Source of the DNA: Desulfobacteraceae bacterium Eth-SRB2
Lineage (GTDB): Bacteria; Desulfobacterota; Desulfobacteria; Desulfobacterales; UBA11574
Length of the DNA: 64,000 bases
NCBI GenBank assembly: GCA_004193595.1
Contig: RPGQ01000010.1
Span: 23,501 to 87,500 of the forward strand
Direction: 5' to 3'
How positions within the stretch are numbered: position 1 is the stretch's first letter; each line of letters begins with the position of its first letter. Below are positions 49,985-62,113 of the stretch, piece after piece. The notes beneath the pieces were generated by a model that saw nothing but the letters and a program-made list of their open reading frames with translations, was not told the origin of the DNA and searched no databases. Both the position numbers and the translations under genes were made by a program.

Positions 49985-50496
49985 CCTATTGTTTTCATGT
50001 CGGCATTTGTATTTGTCTGGTGCTTTTTCAGACAACGGTTATGCCCTATTTTAACATTTTTGACGACTTTTATGATCTGCTTTCCCCCTTTGTTATTTAT
50101 TTAAGTCTTTCTCATTCTCTTCGTCAAAGCATACCTGTTATACTCTTTTTTGGATTCGTAATGGATAGCCTTTCCGGCGGTCCTTTTGGGCTGTATTTAA
50201 CAACCTATGTCTGGCTCTTTATAGGGGTTCGGTGGATTGTTACCTTTTTACATGTAGGAGACAGTTTTCTTTTACCCTTTGTTGTTGCTGCGGGCGTGTT
50301 GTTACAAAATTGCATATTTATAGGAACCATTGCCATGTTCAAGCCGGGCGCACAATTTTTATCAGCGGCCATAAGCACCGTGACGGTGCAGCTTTTGTGG
50401 GCAATATTTACCGGGCCGATTTTCCTGATGTTTTTTAATTATTCTCATAAGAGATTGAATAGATGGCGTAAAAAAGTGTTTGCCAAAGAAAGTTGA
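49981..50496 (+). CDS. mreD: rod shape-determining protein MreD
   Basis: Polytopic membrane protein overlapping the mreC stop. Confidence 0.88.
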   Translation: MTYCFHVGICICLVLFQTTVMPYFNIFDDFYDLLSPFVIYLSLSHSLRQSIPVILFFGFVMDSLSGGPFGLYLTTYVWLFIGVRWIVTFLHVGDSFLLPFVVAAGVLLQNCIFIGTIAMFKPGAQFLSAAISTVTVQLLWAIFTGPIFLMFFNYSHKRLNRWRKKVFAKES

Positions 50497-50595
50497 TTGT
50501 ACCCCTTGCATTTTTCCGCTATTAGCGGGAGAAACAAAGATATTTATTGGATTGTTTTTAAAGGGTGAAGCGAACTCACTAATAAAAGAAATTCA

Positions 50596-52467
50596 TTGAG
50601 GTCCCCTTTGGGTAAATATTTAAAAACCGCAGACACGGATTGGTACAAACAACGGTTAACCCGGGTGATGCTATGCGTTGCAGGAGCCTTTTTTATTCTT
50701 TTATTACGTTTATTTTATCTTCAGGTGATTGAGGGGCAGGAGTTAAGGCGACTTTCAGAAAACAACTGTATTCGGCTGCAAAGTACAGATGCTTCCAGGG
50801 GGATGATTTTTGATCGTAATGGAATACTCCTGGTTGATAATCGGCCGGCCTTTGATCTTAGTATTATATTAAAAGATGCCAAACCGGTTGATCGTACTAT
50901 TGAAAAGCTGGCTAAGCTCATTGACGTTCCTGTGTCGGAGCTTATGAAAAAAATTGGGAATAATAAAGGTATTTCATTCTATAAACCGATTCTTTTGAAA
51001 CAGGATATCGGGCGAGATTGCCTTGCGGCTGTCGAGGTCGGAAAGTTCGATCTTCCCGGTATTGTCCTAAATGTCAAGCCGCAAAGACACTACATCAAAA
51101 CACAGAGCGCCGCCCATCTCATCGGATATTTGAGTGAAATCAATTCTGATGAACTCAAATCAGGGAAGTATCCGGATTGTAAAGGTGGAGATTTTATTGG
51201 AAAGTTTGGTGTGGAAAAGGTGTTTGAGCGGTTTTTGAAGGGAGAACGAGGGGGACGACAGGTCGAAGTAAATGTCATGGGACAGGTTGTTAAAGTCTTA
51301 AAAACGGTTGATGCCCTGCCCGGGCAAAATATTTATCTGACCATTGACTATATTTTGCAGAAAAAGGCGGAAGCGCTTTTAAAAGGCTCAGCCGGTGCTG
51401 TGGTCGCCATGGATCCGAAAACAGGCGATATACTTGTAATGGCAAGCTCCCCTTCATTTGACCAGAATGCTTTTGTTGACGGTATGTCACACAAACAATG
51501 GGAGTCTCTTATTTCCAATCCGTTAAGACCAATGGAAAACAAGGCTATCCAAGGTGAGTATCCTCCGGCATCTACTTTTAAGATTGTAACCGCAATTGCA
51601 GGGCTGGAGGAAGGTGTTATCGATGAAAACACAACTATGAACTGTCCGGGGCATTATAAATACGGGAATCGTGTATATAGATGCTGGAAACATGGAGGGC
51701 ACGGCAGTGTAAATATTTTTAAAGCATTGGCTGAATCCTGTGACGTCTTTTTTTACCAGGTGGGTCAAAAGCTGGGCATAGATCGACTCGCGTTTAACGC
51801 CAAGGCGTGTGGTTTAGGTTTCGCAACCGGGATAAATCTGGACGATGAGGCAGCAGGGCTGGTTCCCTCCGCGGCCTGGAAAAAGCGGCGAACCGGCATT
51901 GCCTGGCAGGGGGGAGAGACCCTTTCGGTTGCCATCGGACAGGGGTATAATCTATCAACGCCGCTGCAGATGGTGGTTTTGACTTCGGCATTGGCAAATG
52001 GCGGAACAAGATATAAGCCACTGATACTCAAGTCGGTTAAAACAGTGGATGGTGATATTGTTATTCAGAGCAAAAAACAGGTTATCGGCAGGCTGCCCGC
52101 CGGCAAAAAAACATTGGCCATCGTCAAGAAAGGCCTTTGGGAAGTCGTCAACAGTCCCAAAGGCACTGCACGAATTGCACATATTAAGGGTATTGATATC
52201 AGTGGAAAAACCGGAACCGCACAGGTGGTTGGACGTCATAATAAACCCAATCTATCTGAAAAAGATATGCCGGACCAGTTCAAATCTCATGCGTGGTTCG
52301 TGGCTTATGCACCACCGGTGGATCCACAAATAACTGTTGCCGTATTTATAGAACATGGAGGACACGGATCAACTGCAGCGGCGCCCATAGCAAGGGAAAT
52401 AATCAGGACATATTTGGAAAAGGATGAATATGGCAGGCAGCTGAAAGCTGAAATCTTAAAGCAATAA
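50596..52467 (+). CDS. mrdA: penicillin-binding protein 2
   Basis: ASRGMIFDRNGILLVDNRPAFDL; YPPASTFKIVTAIAGLEEG; ISGKTGTAQV. Confidence 0.96.
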   Translation: MRSPLGKYLKTADTDWYKQRLTRVMLCVAGAFFILLLRLFYLQVIEGQELRRLSENNCIRLQSTDASRGMIFDRNGILLVDNRPAFDLSIILKDAKPVDRTIEKLAKLIDVPVSELMKKIGNNKGISFYKPILLKQDIGRDCLAAVEVGKFDLPGIVLNVKPQRHYIKTQSAAHLIGYLSEINSDELKSGKYPDCKGGDFIGKFGVEKVFERFLKGERGGRQVEVNVMGQVVKVLKTVDALPGQNIYLTIDYILQKKAEALLKGSAGAVVAMDPKTGDILVMASSPSFDQNAFVDGMSHKQWESLISNPLRPMENKAIQGEYPPASTFKIVTAIAGLEEGVIDENTTMNCPGHYKYGNRVYRCWKHGGHGSVNIFKALAESCDVFFYQVGQKLGIDRLAFNAKACGLGFATGINLDDEAAGLVPSAAWKKRRTGIAWQGGETLSVAIGQGYNLSTPLQMVVLTSALANGGTRYKPLILKSVKTVDGDIVIQSKKQVIGRLPAGKKTLAIVKKGLWEVVNSPKGTARIAHIKGIDISGKTGTAQVVGRHNKPNLSEKDMPDQFKSHAWFVAYAPPVDPQITVAVFIEHGGHGSTAAAPIAREIIRTYLEKDEYGRQLKAEILKQ

Positions 52468-52479
52468 TAATGCCCCAAT

Positions 52480-52709
52480 TGGAATAATGGAATAATGGAA
52501 TGATGGATAGTAGAGTGATGGAGTGATGACTCAGGCTAATTAGAAAAAAAGTCACACTCCGGTAAGATCCACCGGACTTGCGGGACAGGCTGGAAAAAAT
52601 GATGGATGAGCTTGTCCTGAACGAAGTTGAAGGAAAGGAGTTTTTTTACAATGAAAATGGTTTATTTCCGTCCTTATCCCCAATATGCCAGTATTCCATC
52701 ATTCCATTC
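52480..52709. repeat. Family F element, copy 3, between mrdA and rodA
   Basis: tggaataatggaataatggaatgatgg facing ccagtattccatcattccattc, about 230 bp overall. Confidence 0.65.
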
Positions 52710-52800
52710 GGATGGCATAAATACGTTGAAATTAATAGACTGTTAATTTCAATGAGTTGTAAAATTTTCAACACCTCTATCTATATGGAGTGTAGCGGTT

Positions 52801-53904
52801 ATGTTTGATCGGCGGTTTATAAAATACTTTGATTGGGGCTTATTAGGGCTTACTTTTTTAATCGGACTATTCGGTCTTGTTACCCTATACAGTGCGGTAA
52901 CATCAGCGACTCCCACGCCGCAAAAAACACTCTATTTTAAACAGATCATCTGGTATTGTATCGGGATGACCGGCATGGTTTTATGTTTTCTGATTAATTA
53001 TAAGTCATTGTATCGATGGTCTCCCGCAATCTATGCGGTATGCATATTGCTTTTGATATATGTATTAATGATGGGGAAATATGTAGGAGGCGCAAGGCGC
53101 TGGCTCGTATTGGGACCTATTTCAATTCAGCCGTCAGAGCTTGTCAAGATTGCCGTGATAATCAGTCTGGCAAGATACTATTCCAAATTTGCATACACCA
53201 GAGGTTTTTCCTTGCGAGAACTTCTTACCCCTTTGATATTGACGGCAATTCCTTTTATTTTAATCGTTAAACAACCGGATTTAGGGACAGCCATGGTGGT
53301 GGTCTTGATTGCCGGTTTCATGACTGTATTTGTAAAAATTGAAAGGCGGTCACTTTTATATATTATTACTGCGTGTACGATAACCGGTCCTTTGGTCTGG
53401 TTTTTACTGAAAGGTTACCAGAAGGAACGGATATTAACATTTATAAATCCAGACCGTGATCCACTGGGTGCGGGTTATCATATTATACAATCAAAAATTG
53501 CCATAGGTTCCGGAATGATCTTCGGTAAAGGATTTTTGAAAGGAACTCAGAACGCACTCTCCTTTTTGCCTGAGCAGCATACCGATTTCATATTTTCAGT
53601 TTTGGCCGAGGAATGGGGATTTGTGGGATCGGTGGTTATTCTTTTTCTTTTTCTTATGCTTATAATTTGGGGATTAAATATTGCTTATAGATGCAGAGAT
53701 CCTTTTGGAACTATTCTGGCTGTAGGCATCACGGCAATGATGTTCTGGCAGGTTTTTATTAATATTGGAATGGCTATGGGCCTGATGCCCATCGTCGGTG
53801 TGACGCTGCCATTTACCAGTTATGGAGGTTCATCGGTCGTTAGCATAATGATTTGCGTCGGCCTTTTAATGAGTATCAGCATGAGGCGCTTTCTGATTGA
53901 ATGA
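52801..53904 (+). CDS. rodA: rod shape-determining protein RodA
   Basis: SEDS family: LGPISIQPSELVKIAVI; QPDLGTAMVV; TLPFTSYGGSSVVS. Confidence 0.96.
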   Translation: MFDRRFIKYFDWGLLGLTFLIGLFGLVTLYSAVTSATPTPQKTLYFKQIIWYCIGMTGMVLCFLINYKSLYRWSPAIYAVCILLLIYVLMMGKYVGGARRWLVLGPISIQPSELVKIAVIISLARYYSKFAYTRGFSLRELLTPLILTAIPFILIVKQPDLGTAMVVVLIAGFMTVFVKIERRSLLYIITACTITGPLVWFLLKGYQKERILTFINPDRDPLGAGYHIIQSKIAIGSGMIFGKGFLKGTQNALSFLPEQHTDFIFSVLAEEWGFVGSVVILFLFLMLIIWGLNIAYRCRDPFGTILAVGITAMMFWQVFINIGMAMGLMPIVGVTLPFTSYGGSSVVSIMICVGLLMSISMRRFLIE

Positions 53905-53965
53905 TCGAGAAACATGATGCTTGAATTGACCGGACAATGTGTTTTCAGCTATTTTCTGTAGATTC

Positions 53966-53983
53966 ATTTTTTTCAAAGGTCTC
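53966..53983. repeat. Family C right-end remnant
   Basis: catttttttcaaaggtctc matches the family C terminus. Confidence 0.5.
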
Positions 53984-54033
53984 TTATTCTAAAGGGGTGA
54001 TTTGCACCGGCTTGTCCGGGTTATGGAGAATGT

Positions 54034-54375
54034 ATGAGAAAGAAAAAAGAGCCGGAAAAGATAAACACTTTTTTTGGAGCCGGCACCAGTATTGAAGGTA
54101 CAATCGAGTTTAGTAATACCGTCAGGCTGGACGGAAATGTTAAAGGAAAAATTCATGGTAATAAAGGTACGGTGATTATAGGGGAAAAAGCTGTTGTGAA
54201 CGCAGAGATAATTGTTGATGTCGCGATAATCATGGGTGAGGTAAATGGTACCATCCATGCAAAGGAAAAAATTGAAGTTTATCCGCCGGGCCGTGTTGTG
54301 GGTGATATTGAGGCTCCGGTTGTATTGATTGAATCCGGGGTCATTTTCAATGGAAATTGCTCTATGAAAGCCTGA
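54034..54375 (+). CDS. bactofilin / polymer-forming cytoskeletal protein
   Basis: FFGAGTSIEGTIEFSNTVRLDGNVKGKIHGNKGTVIIGEKAVVNAEI. Confidence 0.92.
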   Translation: MRKKKEPEKINTFFGAGTSIEGTIEFSNTVRLDGNVKGKIHGNKGTVIIGEKAVVNAEIIVDVAIIMGEVNGTIHAKEKIEVYPPGRVVGDIEAPVVLIESGVIFNGNCSMKA

Positions 54376-54555
54376 ACTCTTTGTTGAAGCAATACAACCG
54401 ATTTAATTTTAAGGGGAAATAAGACATAAAAGAAAAATTAAAAAAAACCTTTGACAACCTTTATCACTGATGCTATGAACCGCCGAGTTAAAAACATGAG
54501 TTTTTATAAATTGCGTTTACAGCGTTTACTAGTTTCACGGATGGAGGATCTATAG

Positions 54556-55080
54556 ATGAGAATAGTTGGTTTAAACCGGAAAGGTTGGATTATCTTCTAT
54601 TTTATATTAGCCTCTCTATGGTTTGCGGGAGTTGCTTTTGGCGCAGGTGGAATAACGGTTATTCCTGATTGGACGCTTTTCGTTCAAATGGCCAATTTTC
54701 TCCTTATTGTATGGGCGTTAAATATTATTTTATTCAGGCCGATTCGCAACATTCTGATCCAAAGAAAGGAAAAAATTGTAACCCTTGAGCAGAATATCGA
54801 AACTTCAGACAAGGGAGCAAAGGAAAAAAACGAGGCCTTTGATTCGGGGATTAGAGAGGCAAGGACTAAAGGATTAAATGAAAAGAATGCCCTGTTAAGT
54901 GAGGCTGCTGGCCAAGAAAGAGAGATCATCGATAAAATTAATCAAAAGGCTCAGGCAGATCTTGTCGAAGTGCGTGAAAAGATTGCAAAGGATGCCGAGG
55001 CGATAAGGGCATCTTTACAAAAGGAGATTGATACCTTTGCGAGTGCTATTGGTGAAAAAATTCTGGGGAGGGCTGTTTAA
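54556..55080 (+). CDS. atpF: ATP synthase F0 subunit b' / b-like
   Basis: N-terminal TM then FVQMANFLLIVWALNIILFRPIRNILIQRKEKI; first gene of the atp cluster. Confidence 0.85.
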   Translation: MRIVGLNRKGWIIFYFILASLWFAGVAFGAGGITVIPDWTLFVQMANFLLIVWALNIILFRPIRNILIQRKEKIVTLEQNIETSDKGAKEKNEAFDSGIREARTKGLNEKNALLSEAAGQEREIIDKINQKAQADLVEVREKIAKDAEAIRASLQKEIDTFASAIGEKILGRAV

Positions 55081-55712
55081 TGAACCTGATTACTAAAAGA
55101 CGGTCCGGTGTTGGTCGCAAGAATCTGATTATAGCAAAAGGTTCTGCCATGATGGTTATATTGGCCGTGTTTTTATTCTGTTTTGTCGGAGCGGTTGCAG
55201 CGTCGTCAGAAGGCGAGGGCGGCCATGAAGGAGTTAAAGGATGGGTAGCGACGGATACTTACCGGGTTATGAATTTTGCTGTTTTGGCAATCGGCCTTTT
55301 TTTTCTGTTACGCAAGCCGGTATCTCAAGCACTTAATTCCAGAATTAAGGGTATAAAAGATCAGCTCAGCGAACTGGAAGCTAAGAAAAAGGATGCCGAA
55401 AAAGAGTTGGCAAAATACAATGAAAGGCTTTCGCATTTGGAACAGGAGGCCGAGAAGCTTATCCAAGAGTATATAAGGCAGGGAAACGAGGCCAAGGCGA
55501 GAATCATTGATGAGGCGAAAAAGACCGTTGAGAAACTGGAAGAACAGGCCCGGCGCAGTATTGAGCATGAGTTCAAACAGGCCAAAACAAAGCTGACACA
55601 AGATATACTCGAAAAAGCGCTTGTTAATGCTGAAACATTGATAAAGGACAGTATTACAACCCAGGATCAGGACAAATTGGTAGATGAATACTTAGAGAAG
55701 GTGGTGGCATAA
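55080..55712 (+). CDS. atpF: ATP synthase F0 subunit b
   Basis: TYRVMNFAVLAIGLFFLLRKPVSQALNSRIKGIKDQLSELEAKKKDAEKEL. Confidence 0.88.
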   Translation: MNLITKRRSGVGRKNLIIAKGSAMMVILAVFLFCFVGAVAASSEGEGGHEGVKGWVATDTYRVMNFAVLAIGLFFLLRKPVSQALNSRIKGIKDQLSELEAKKKDAEKELAKYNERLSHLEQEAEKLIQEYIRQGNEAKARIIDEAKKTVEKLEEQARRSIEHEFKQAKTKLTQDILEKALVNAETLIKDSITTQDQDKLVDEYLEKVVA

Positions 55713-56263
55713 TGAAGAATCTAAAAGTAGCCCGGCGTTATGCCAAGGCACTTCTGATTATCGGCAAAGAGGATGATAAGGCTGAGACTTATAAAGAAGA
55801 GCTTGATCAATTTTCAGATTTAATTGCAAGGGAAAAAGAGCTTGAGCAGGCAATTGCAAACCCCCTTTATGACGCGGGAGGTCGTAAAAAGGTTTTGCAG
55901 GCAGTCATTGATAAAGTAAATATTTCCAAAGTGATGTCATCTTTCCTGCTTTTGCTGTTTGACAAAGGACGGTTTGGGTTTTTAAATGATATCAATGAGT
56001 TTTATAATAAACTGGCCGATGAATTAAAAGGCGTTGTGCGTGCCAGTCTGGTTTCAGCCACTGAGTTGTCATCCGAAACCGTTGAAAAAATCCGTACCAC
56101 CCTGTCGAAAAAGACAGGTAAAGATATTATTCTGGAGGTTGAACAAGACCCCAGCCTTATAGGGGGAATTGTCTCCCGAATAGGTGATCTCGTTTTGGAC
56201 GGTAGCATCAAAACACAATTACTCAATATGAGAGAATCTTTAAAAAGGGGTGAGAGTGTATAA
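55712..56263 (+). CDS. atpH: ATP synthase F1 subunit delta
   Basis: [13 protein letters not shown]...; C-terminal [25 protein letters not shown]. Confidence 0.95.
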   Translation: MKNLKVARRYAKALLIIGKEDDKAETYKEELDQFSDLIAREKELEQAIANPLYDAGGRKKVLQAVIDKVNISKVMSSFLLLLFDKGRFGFLNDINEFYNKLADELKGVVRASLVSATELSSETVEKIRTTLSKKTGKDIILEVEQDPSLIGGIVSRIGDLVLDGSIKTQLLNMRESLKRGESV

Positions 56264-57780
56264 TGGAACTAAAAGCTGAAGAAATAAGTCAGATCATTAA
56301 GCAACAGATTACGGATTACGACAAGAAAGTTGAATTGAGTGAAACAGGAGTTGTCTTGTCGGTGGGTGATGGTATTGCCAGGGTGTATGGTCTGGACAAG
56401 GTTATGGCTATGGAGCTGGTTGAATTCCCGGGCAGCGTTTATGGTCTTGTGCTGAACCTCGAGGAAGACAACGTAGGCATTGCAATCATGGGTGACGACT
56501 TCGGTATCAAAGAAGGTGACATGGTCAAGCGTACCGGCCGAATTGCTGAGGTCCCTGTGGGAGAAGCTCTCTTGGGACGGGTGGTTTCAGCAGTGGGTGA
56601 GCCTATCGATGGCAAGGGACCGATAGATGCCAAGGAAACCCGAAGGGTCGAGATGGTTGCGCCGGGTGTTATTGCCAGAAAGGGTGTGCATGAACCCATG
56701 TACACCGGAGCAAAAGCTGTTGATGCCATGACACCGGTGGGCCGCGGTCAGCGGGAGCTGGTCATAGGTGACCGCCAGATCGGCAAAACAGCTCTTGTCA
56801 TAGATGCCATCATTAACCAGAAAAATACGGATGTTTACTGCATTTACGTGGCCTCCGGCCAGAAGAAATCCACGGTTGCTCAGGTCGTAGCCGCCCTTGA
56901 AAAACACGGGGCCATGGAATATACCACGGTTGTTGCCGCCTGTGCCAGCGACCCGGCGACATTGCAGTATATCGCTCCTTATGCGGGATGCGCCATGGGA
57001 GAATATTTCCGGGACAATAAAAAGCATGCGCTCATCATTTATGATGACCTTTCAAAACAGGCGGCGTCATATCGCCAGGTTTCGCTTCTTTTAAGACGTC
57101 CGCCAGGTCGTGAAGCCTACCCCGGCGATATCTTTTACAATCACTCCCGCCTGCTGGAGCGAGCCTCCAAGCTCAACGACGAACTGGGCGCCGGTTCTCT
57201 GACAGCGCTTCCGATTATCGAGACCCAGGCCGGTGATGTTTCGGCATATATTCCGACAAATGTTATTTCCATTACCGACGGCCAGATCTTTCTTGAGCCC
57301 AATCTGTTTTTTGCGGGTGTTCGGCCTGCAATCAATGTCGGACTTTCGGTGTCGCGCGTGGGGGGTGCGGCTCAGGTCAAAGCAATGAAACAGGTGGCCG
57401 GTACTCTGCGGCTTGATCTGGCCCAATACCGTGAACTTGAAGCGTTTGCCGCTTTTGGAAGCGACCTGGACAAGTCGACTCAGGCACAGCTTTCCCGTGG
57501 AGAAAGACTCGTTGAGATTTTGAAGCAGCCGCAGTTTCAACCGCTCACGGTTGAAAAACAGGTGACCATACTCTATGCGGGAACAAAAGGTTTTCTCGAC
57601 AAGTATCCGGTTAACGTTTTAGAGAAATATGAGGCAGGCCTGTACCCTTTTATTGAAGACAGGTATGCTCAGATTTTTACTGAAATTGCGGAGAAACAAG
57701 AGATATCAGATGAACTTGACAAAGTCATGACTGAAGCTTTGAACGCTTATGACGAGGAGTTCAAGGATACAATCAAATAG
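56263..57780 (+). CDS. atpA: ATP synthase F1 subunit alpha
   Basis: [18 protein letters not shown]; full-length alpha. Confidence 0.98.
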   Translation: MELKAEEISQIIKQQITDYDKKVELSETGVVLSVGDGIARVYGLDKVMAMELVEFPGSVYGLVLNLEEDNVGIAIMGDDFGIKEGDMVKRTGRIAEVPVGEALLGRVVSAVGEPIDGKGPIDAKETRRVEMVAPGVIARKGVHEPMYTGAKAVDAMTPVGRGQRELVIGDRQIGKTALVIDAIINQKNTDVYCIYVASGQKKSTVAQVVAALEKHGAMEYTTVVAACASDPATLQYIAPYAGCAMGEYFRDNKKHALIIYDDLSKQAASYRQVSLLLRRPPGREAYPGDIFYNHSRLLERASKLNDELGAGSLTALPIIETQAGDVSAYIPTNVISITDGQIFLEPNLFFAGVRPAINVGLSVSRVGGAAQVKAMKQVAGTLRLDLAQYRELEAFAAFGSDLDKSTQAQLSRGERLVEILKQPQFQPLTVEKQVTILYAGTKGFLDKYPVNVLEKYEAGLYPFIEDRYAQIFTEIAEKQEISDELDKVMTEALNAYDEEFKDTIK

Positions 57781-57839
57781 TTGTTTGTTGTTTATTGATT
57801 TGTATAAATTAAGGTAATTGAAACAAAATAACAAATAAC
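57781..57839. repeat. short inverted repeat-array spacer between atpA and atpG
   Basis: ttgtttgttgtttattgatttgt facing aaacaaaataacaaataac. Confidence 0.5.
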
Positions 57840-57862
57840 TTTAATCATAAAGGCTGAATTGT

Positions 57863-58753
57863 ATGGCGACGTTAAAAGAGGTCCAAACAAAAATAGGTGC
57901 GGTAAAGAAGACAAAGCAAATCACAAAAGCCATGAACATGGTGGCTGCTTCCAGATTGCGCGGCTCTCAGACCAATATGGATGGCTTTCGACCCTATGCT
58001 GAAAAATTCGCCGAAGTTCTTGGAAGTGTTTCAGGAAGAGCAGGAGAGGAAACCAGCCCTCTTCTTTTGCCGCATGAGGAAGTCATAAAAAAACACATAA
58101 TTTTGTGCACTTCCGATCGGGGCTTATGCGGTGGTTTCAATGCACATCTTATTTCCAAAGTCAATTCATTTATAAAAGAAGCCGGAGAGGATATAGAGAT
58201 TTCCCTTACAAACTTTGGCAAAAAGGGACGTGATTGGTGCCGTAAAAATCAAATTCCTATCAAAAGTGAGCATATTGATGTCATTGGGACTGTCATCAAG
58301 TTCAATATTGCTTCCACAGTCGGCAAAGGCTTGATTGACGGATTTCTTAATGGAGAATATGATGAAGTCTATGTTGTTTATTCAGAGTTCATCAGTATGG
58401 GACGGCAGATCGCGACAATAAAACAGTTGCTTCCCATACCACCACTTGAATCTGGTGAAGATGAGACCGAAGACCAGGACAAGCCGTATCTGGCGGAGCA
58501 TATTTGTGAACCGTCTCCTGATGAACTTCTGGGCGAGTTGCTGCCAAGGAGCGTATTTGTCCAATTGTACAGCGCGTTACTCGAAACATCAACCAGTGAA
58601 CATGCCGCACGGATGATGGCCATGGACAATGCGTCAAAGGCTTGTGACGATATGGTAGACAATCTTACTTTGGTATACAACAAGGCTCGGCAGGCAACCA
58701 TTACCGCTGAGTTGATGGATATCGTCGGCGGTGCCGAGGCCCTTAAAGGGTAA
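57863..58753 (+). CDS. atpG: ATP synthase F1 subunit gamma
   Basis: MATLKEVQTKIGAVKKTKQITKAMNMVAASRLR; C-terminal NKARQATITAELMDIVGGAEAL. Confidence 0.97.
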   Translation: MATLKEVQTKIGAVKKTKQITKAMNMVAASRLRGSQTNMDGFRPYAEKFAEVLGSVSGRAGEETSPLLLPHEEVIKKHIILCTSDRGLCGGFNAHLISKVNSFIKEAGEDIEISLTNFGKKGRDWCRKNQIPIKSEHIDVIGTVIKFNIASTVGKGLIDGFLNGEYDEVYVVYSEFISMGRQIATIKQLLPIPPLESGEDETEDQDKPYLAEHICEPSPDELLGELLPRSVFVQLYSALLETSTSEHAARMMAMDNASKACDDMVDNLTLVYNKARQATITAELMDIVGGAEALKG

Positions 58754-58772
58754 ACCTGGGGAATAGTCACTC

Positions 58773-58807
58773 GTTGTTTGTTGATCGATTAACAAATAAC
58801 AAATAAC
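58773..58807. repeat. short inverted repeat-array spacer between atpG and atpD
   Basis: gttgtttgttgatcgattaacaaataacaaataac. Confidence 0.5.
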
Positions 58808-58825
58808 AGATTCGGAGGTCTATAG

Positions 58826-60238
<1,413 letters not shown>

Positions 60239-60260
60239 ATCTAGTTATGAGGGGAAATGG

Positions 60261-60671
60261 ATGGCTGGAAATATTACATTAGAAGTGGTTACCCCTGAAA
60301 AAGTGGTTGTTAGCGAAGAAGTTCAAATTGCGGTGGCTCCCGGCAGTCTCGGTGAGTTTGGCGTACTTGTCGGCCATACCACTTTTTTGACGACCCTGAA
60401 AACAGGTACGATCCACTATACGGGTGCAGACGGGGGGCAAAAATATATTTTTGCCAGCGGTGGATTTGCTGAGGCGCTTCCGGATAAGCTTACGGTGCTG
60501 GCGGAATCGGCTGAAAGGCGGCGTGATATTGATACCGAACGTGCACAGGCTGCAATGGATCGAGCCCAGAAACGTTTGGAAAAAGAAACTGATGATATCG
60601 ACTTCGCAAGAGCCAAGGCAGCTCTGGAAAGAGCCATAAACCGAATAAGACTTTCTGAAACAAGGCAATAG
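60261..60671 (+). CDS. atpC: ATP synthase F1 subunit epsilon
   Basis: ITLEVVTPEKVVVSEEVQIAVAPGSLGEFGVLVGHTTFLTTLKTG. Confidence 0.96.
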   Translation: MAGNITLEVVTPEKVVVSEEVQIAVAPGSLGEFGVLVGHTTFLTTLKTGTIHYTGADGGQKYIFASGGFAEALPDKLTVLAESAERRRDIDTERAQAAMDRAQKRLEKETDDIDFARAKAALERAINRIRLSETRQ

Positions 60672-60745
60672 TAAAAATCACCGTTGGTTTTTGAGTTTAT
60701 ATTTATCCCTGATATATGGGAATTGATTGTTGGATTTATATAATG

Positions 60746-60780
60746 AGGGCAGACCGATAATTTGGTTTGCCCTTTTTCTT
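60746..60780 (+). terminator. Rho-independent terminator after atpC
   Basis: GGGCAGACC-gataatt-TGGTTTGCCC followed by TTTTT. Confidence 0.85.
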
Positions 60781-61202
60781 TCAAAGCCAAGGATTCAGGG
60801 TTCCTTGTTTAAAAAAATAAAAGAAAGACAATTTCGAGATGGGTGTAAAATGGAAAAAATTATGGGAAAACAATTATTATAGTATTTGTTGCCGGAATGG
60901 GCAAAGGTATGAAATTCGGAAAAGCAAAAGGATTATACGAGATTTTTTGCATGCCCACGATTTAAAAAAACAGTACTGTACACAGCGAGTTTTATATAAC
61001 GGATATTTTCGAATTAGGGTATAAGGATGGAAAGGTTGTAGGGGGTCTTATTGGTGGCCATAGCAAGAAGACGGTTGGGGCCAACACCATACAAAACCTT
61101 ATGACGCTTTGAACACATTTTGCATAACAGATTAAGGAATAAAACCTTGACTTTCGGTTATATAAAAGATTATATTAAATAAACAGATTATGAGGTGTAA
61201 GG

Positions 61203-61445
61203 TTGGATAACGAACTTATTTTAAGACAATTTGAAGAAATTGAAAAAAAAGTTGAGAAATTAATCGACATTAATAAATCACTTGAGGCGACAAACCTAGA
61301 ATCTATAAATAAAATTAAGAGATTAGAAGAAGAGCTTCAAGGTAAGGTTGATGCTGAAACCAATTACACACAAGAGAAGGCTTTGATCCGGTCAAAGATT
61401 GATAGTCTTTTGGTAAGACTAGAGGATATTACTGAGATTGAATAG
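61203..61445 (+). CDS. zapB: ZapB-like coiled-coil cell-division protein
   Basis: Short coiled coil directly upstream of zapA. Confidence 0.65.
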   Translation: MDNELILRQFEEIEKKVEKLIDINKSLEATNLESINKIKRLEEELQGKVDAETNYTQEKALIRSKIDSLLVRLEDITEIE

Positions 61446-61488
61446 TGGCCAAAAGGGATGATCTTAGAAAGGTAGAAGAACTTATTCA

Positions 61489-61782
61489 TTGGAACAACTT
61501 GTAACAATAGAACTGTTTGGGCAGCCCTATACATTTAAAACAGAATCTGACATAACCAATGCTAAAGAGGTTGCTGATTACCTTGTCAAAGAAGTGGCTA
61601 AGGTTGAAACTCAACATTCGAGCAAATCATCTGTTACTAAATTTGCGACTTTGATTTTAGCTGCACTTAACATTGCTAATGAAAATATTGAGAGAAAAAG
61701 ATTTTATTCAGACTTGTTGGCAAATATATCTAAACAATCAGCCAACCTGATCCGTGCATTGGATGCTGCAGTAAATGATTAA
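61489..61782 (+). CDS. zapA: cell-division protein ZapA (TTG start)
   Basis: LVTIELFGQPYTFKTESDITNAKEVADYLVKEVAKVE; position before 6S RNA. Confidence 0.88.
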   Translation: MEQLVTIELFGQPYTFKTESDITNAKEVADYLVKEVAKVETQHSSKSSVTKFATLILAALNIANENIERKRFYSDLLANISKQSANLIRALDAAVND

Positions 61783-61933
61783 TGGTTTTTAACAAGTTGA
61801 TACCACTAATATATGATAAGTTGTTCTTTCATGTTCCTCCCTTAATCTTTGTATTTATCAAGGACAAATTTAGGCAGTTTTTGTTATCCTCCCGGGATAA
61901 AATGTGATCTTGATGTTTTTTAAACCAGGTGTT

Positions 61934-62113
61934 TCACCCCTGCCGTGTTTGTGATTGGAAGATGTCCCTTGACCCAACATCTATTTAAAGGGAGCCTTCC
62001 CTGATTTTGGTGCGCATGTTCTGCTCGTACAGAAAAGCCTAAAGAAATTAAAAGGTGCCCACTTTATTTTTTTGGTTCAAAGACCTCCCAACACGGCATT
62101 GTGGCAGGGGTCC
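61934..62113 (+). ncRNA. ssrS: 6S RNA
   Basis: Downstream of zapA. TTGGTGCGCATGTTCTGCTCGTACAGAAAAGCCTAAAG parallels the E. coli 6S segment GGTGAGCATGCTCGGTCCGTCCGAGAAGCCTTAAA. Closing stem CCCCTGCC...GGCAGGGG. Confidence 0.85.

Noticed and set aside
56439-57540. Several antisense ORFs across atpA, atpD, mreB and PFOR-like genes
   Set aside because: Antisense shadows of strongly coding genes, with no domain or start-site support.
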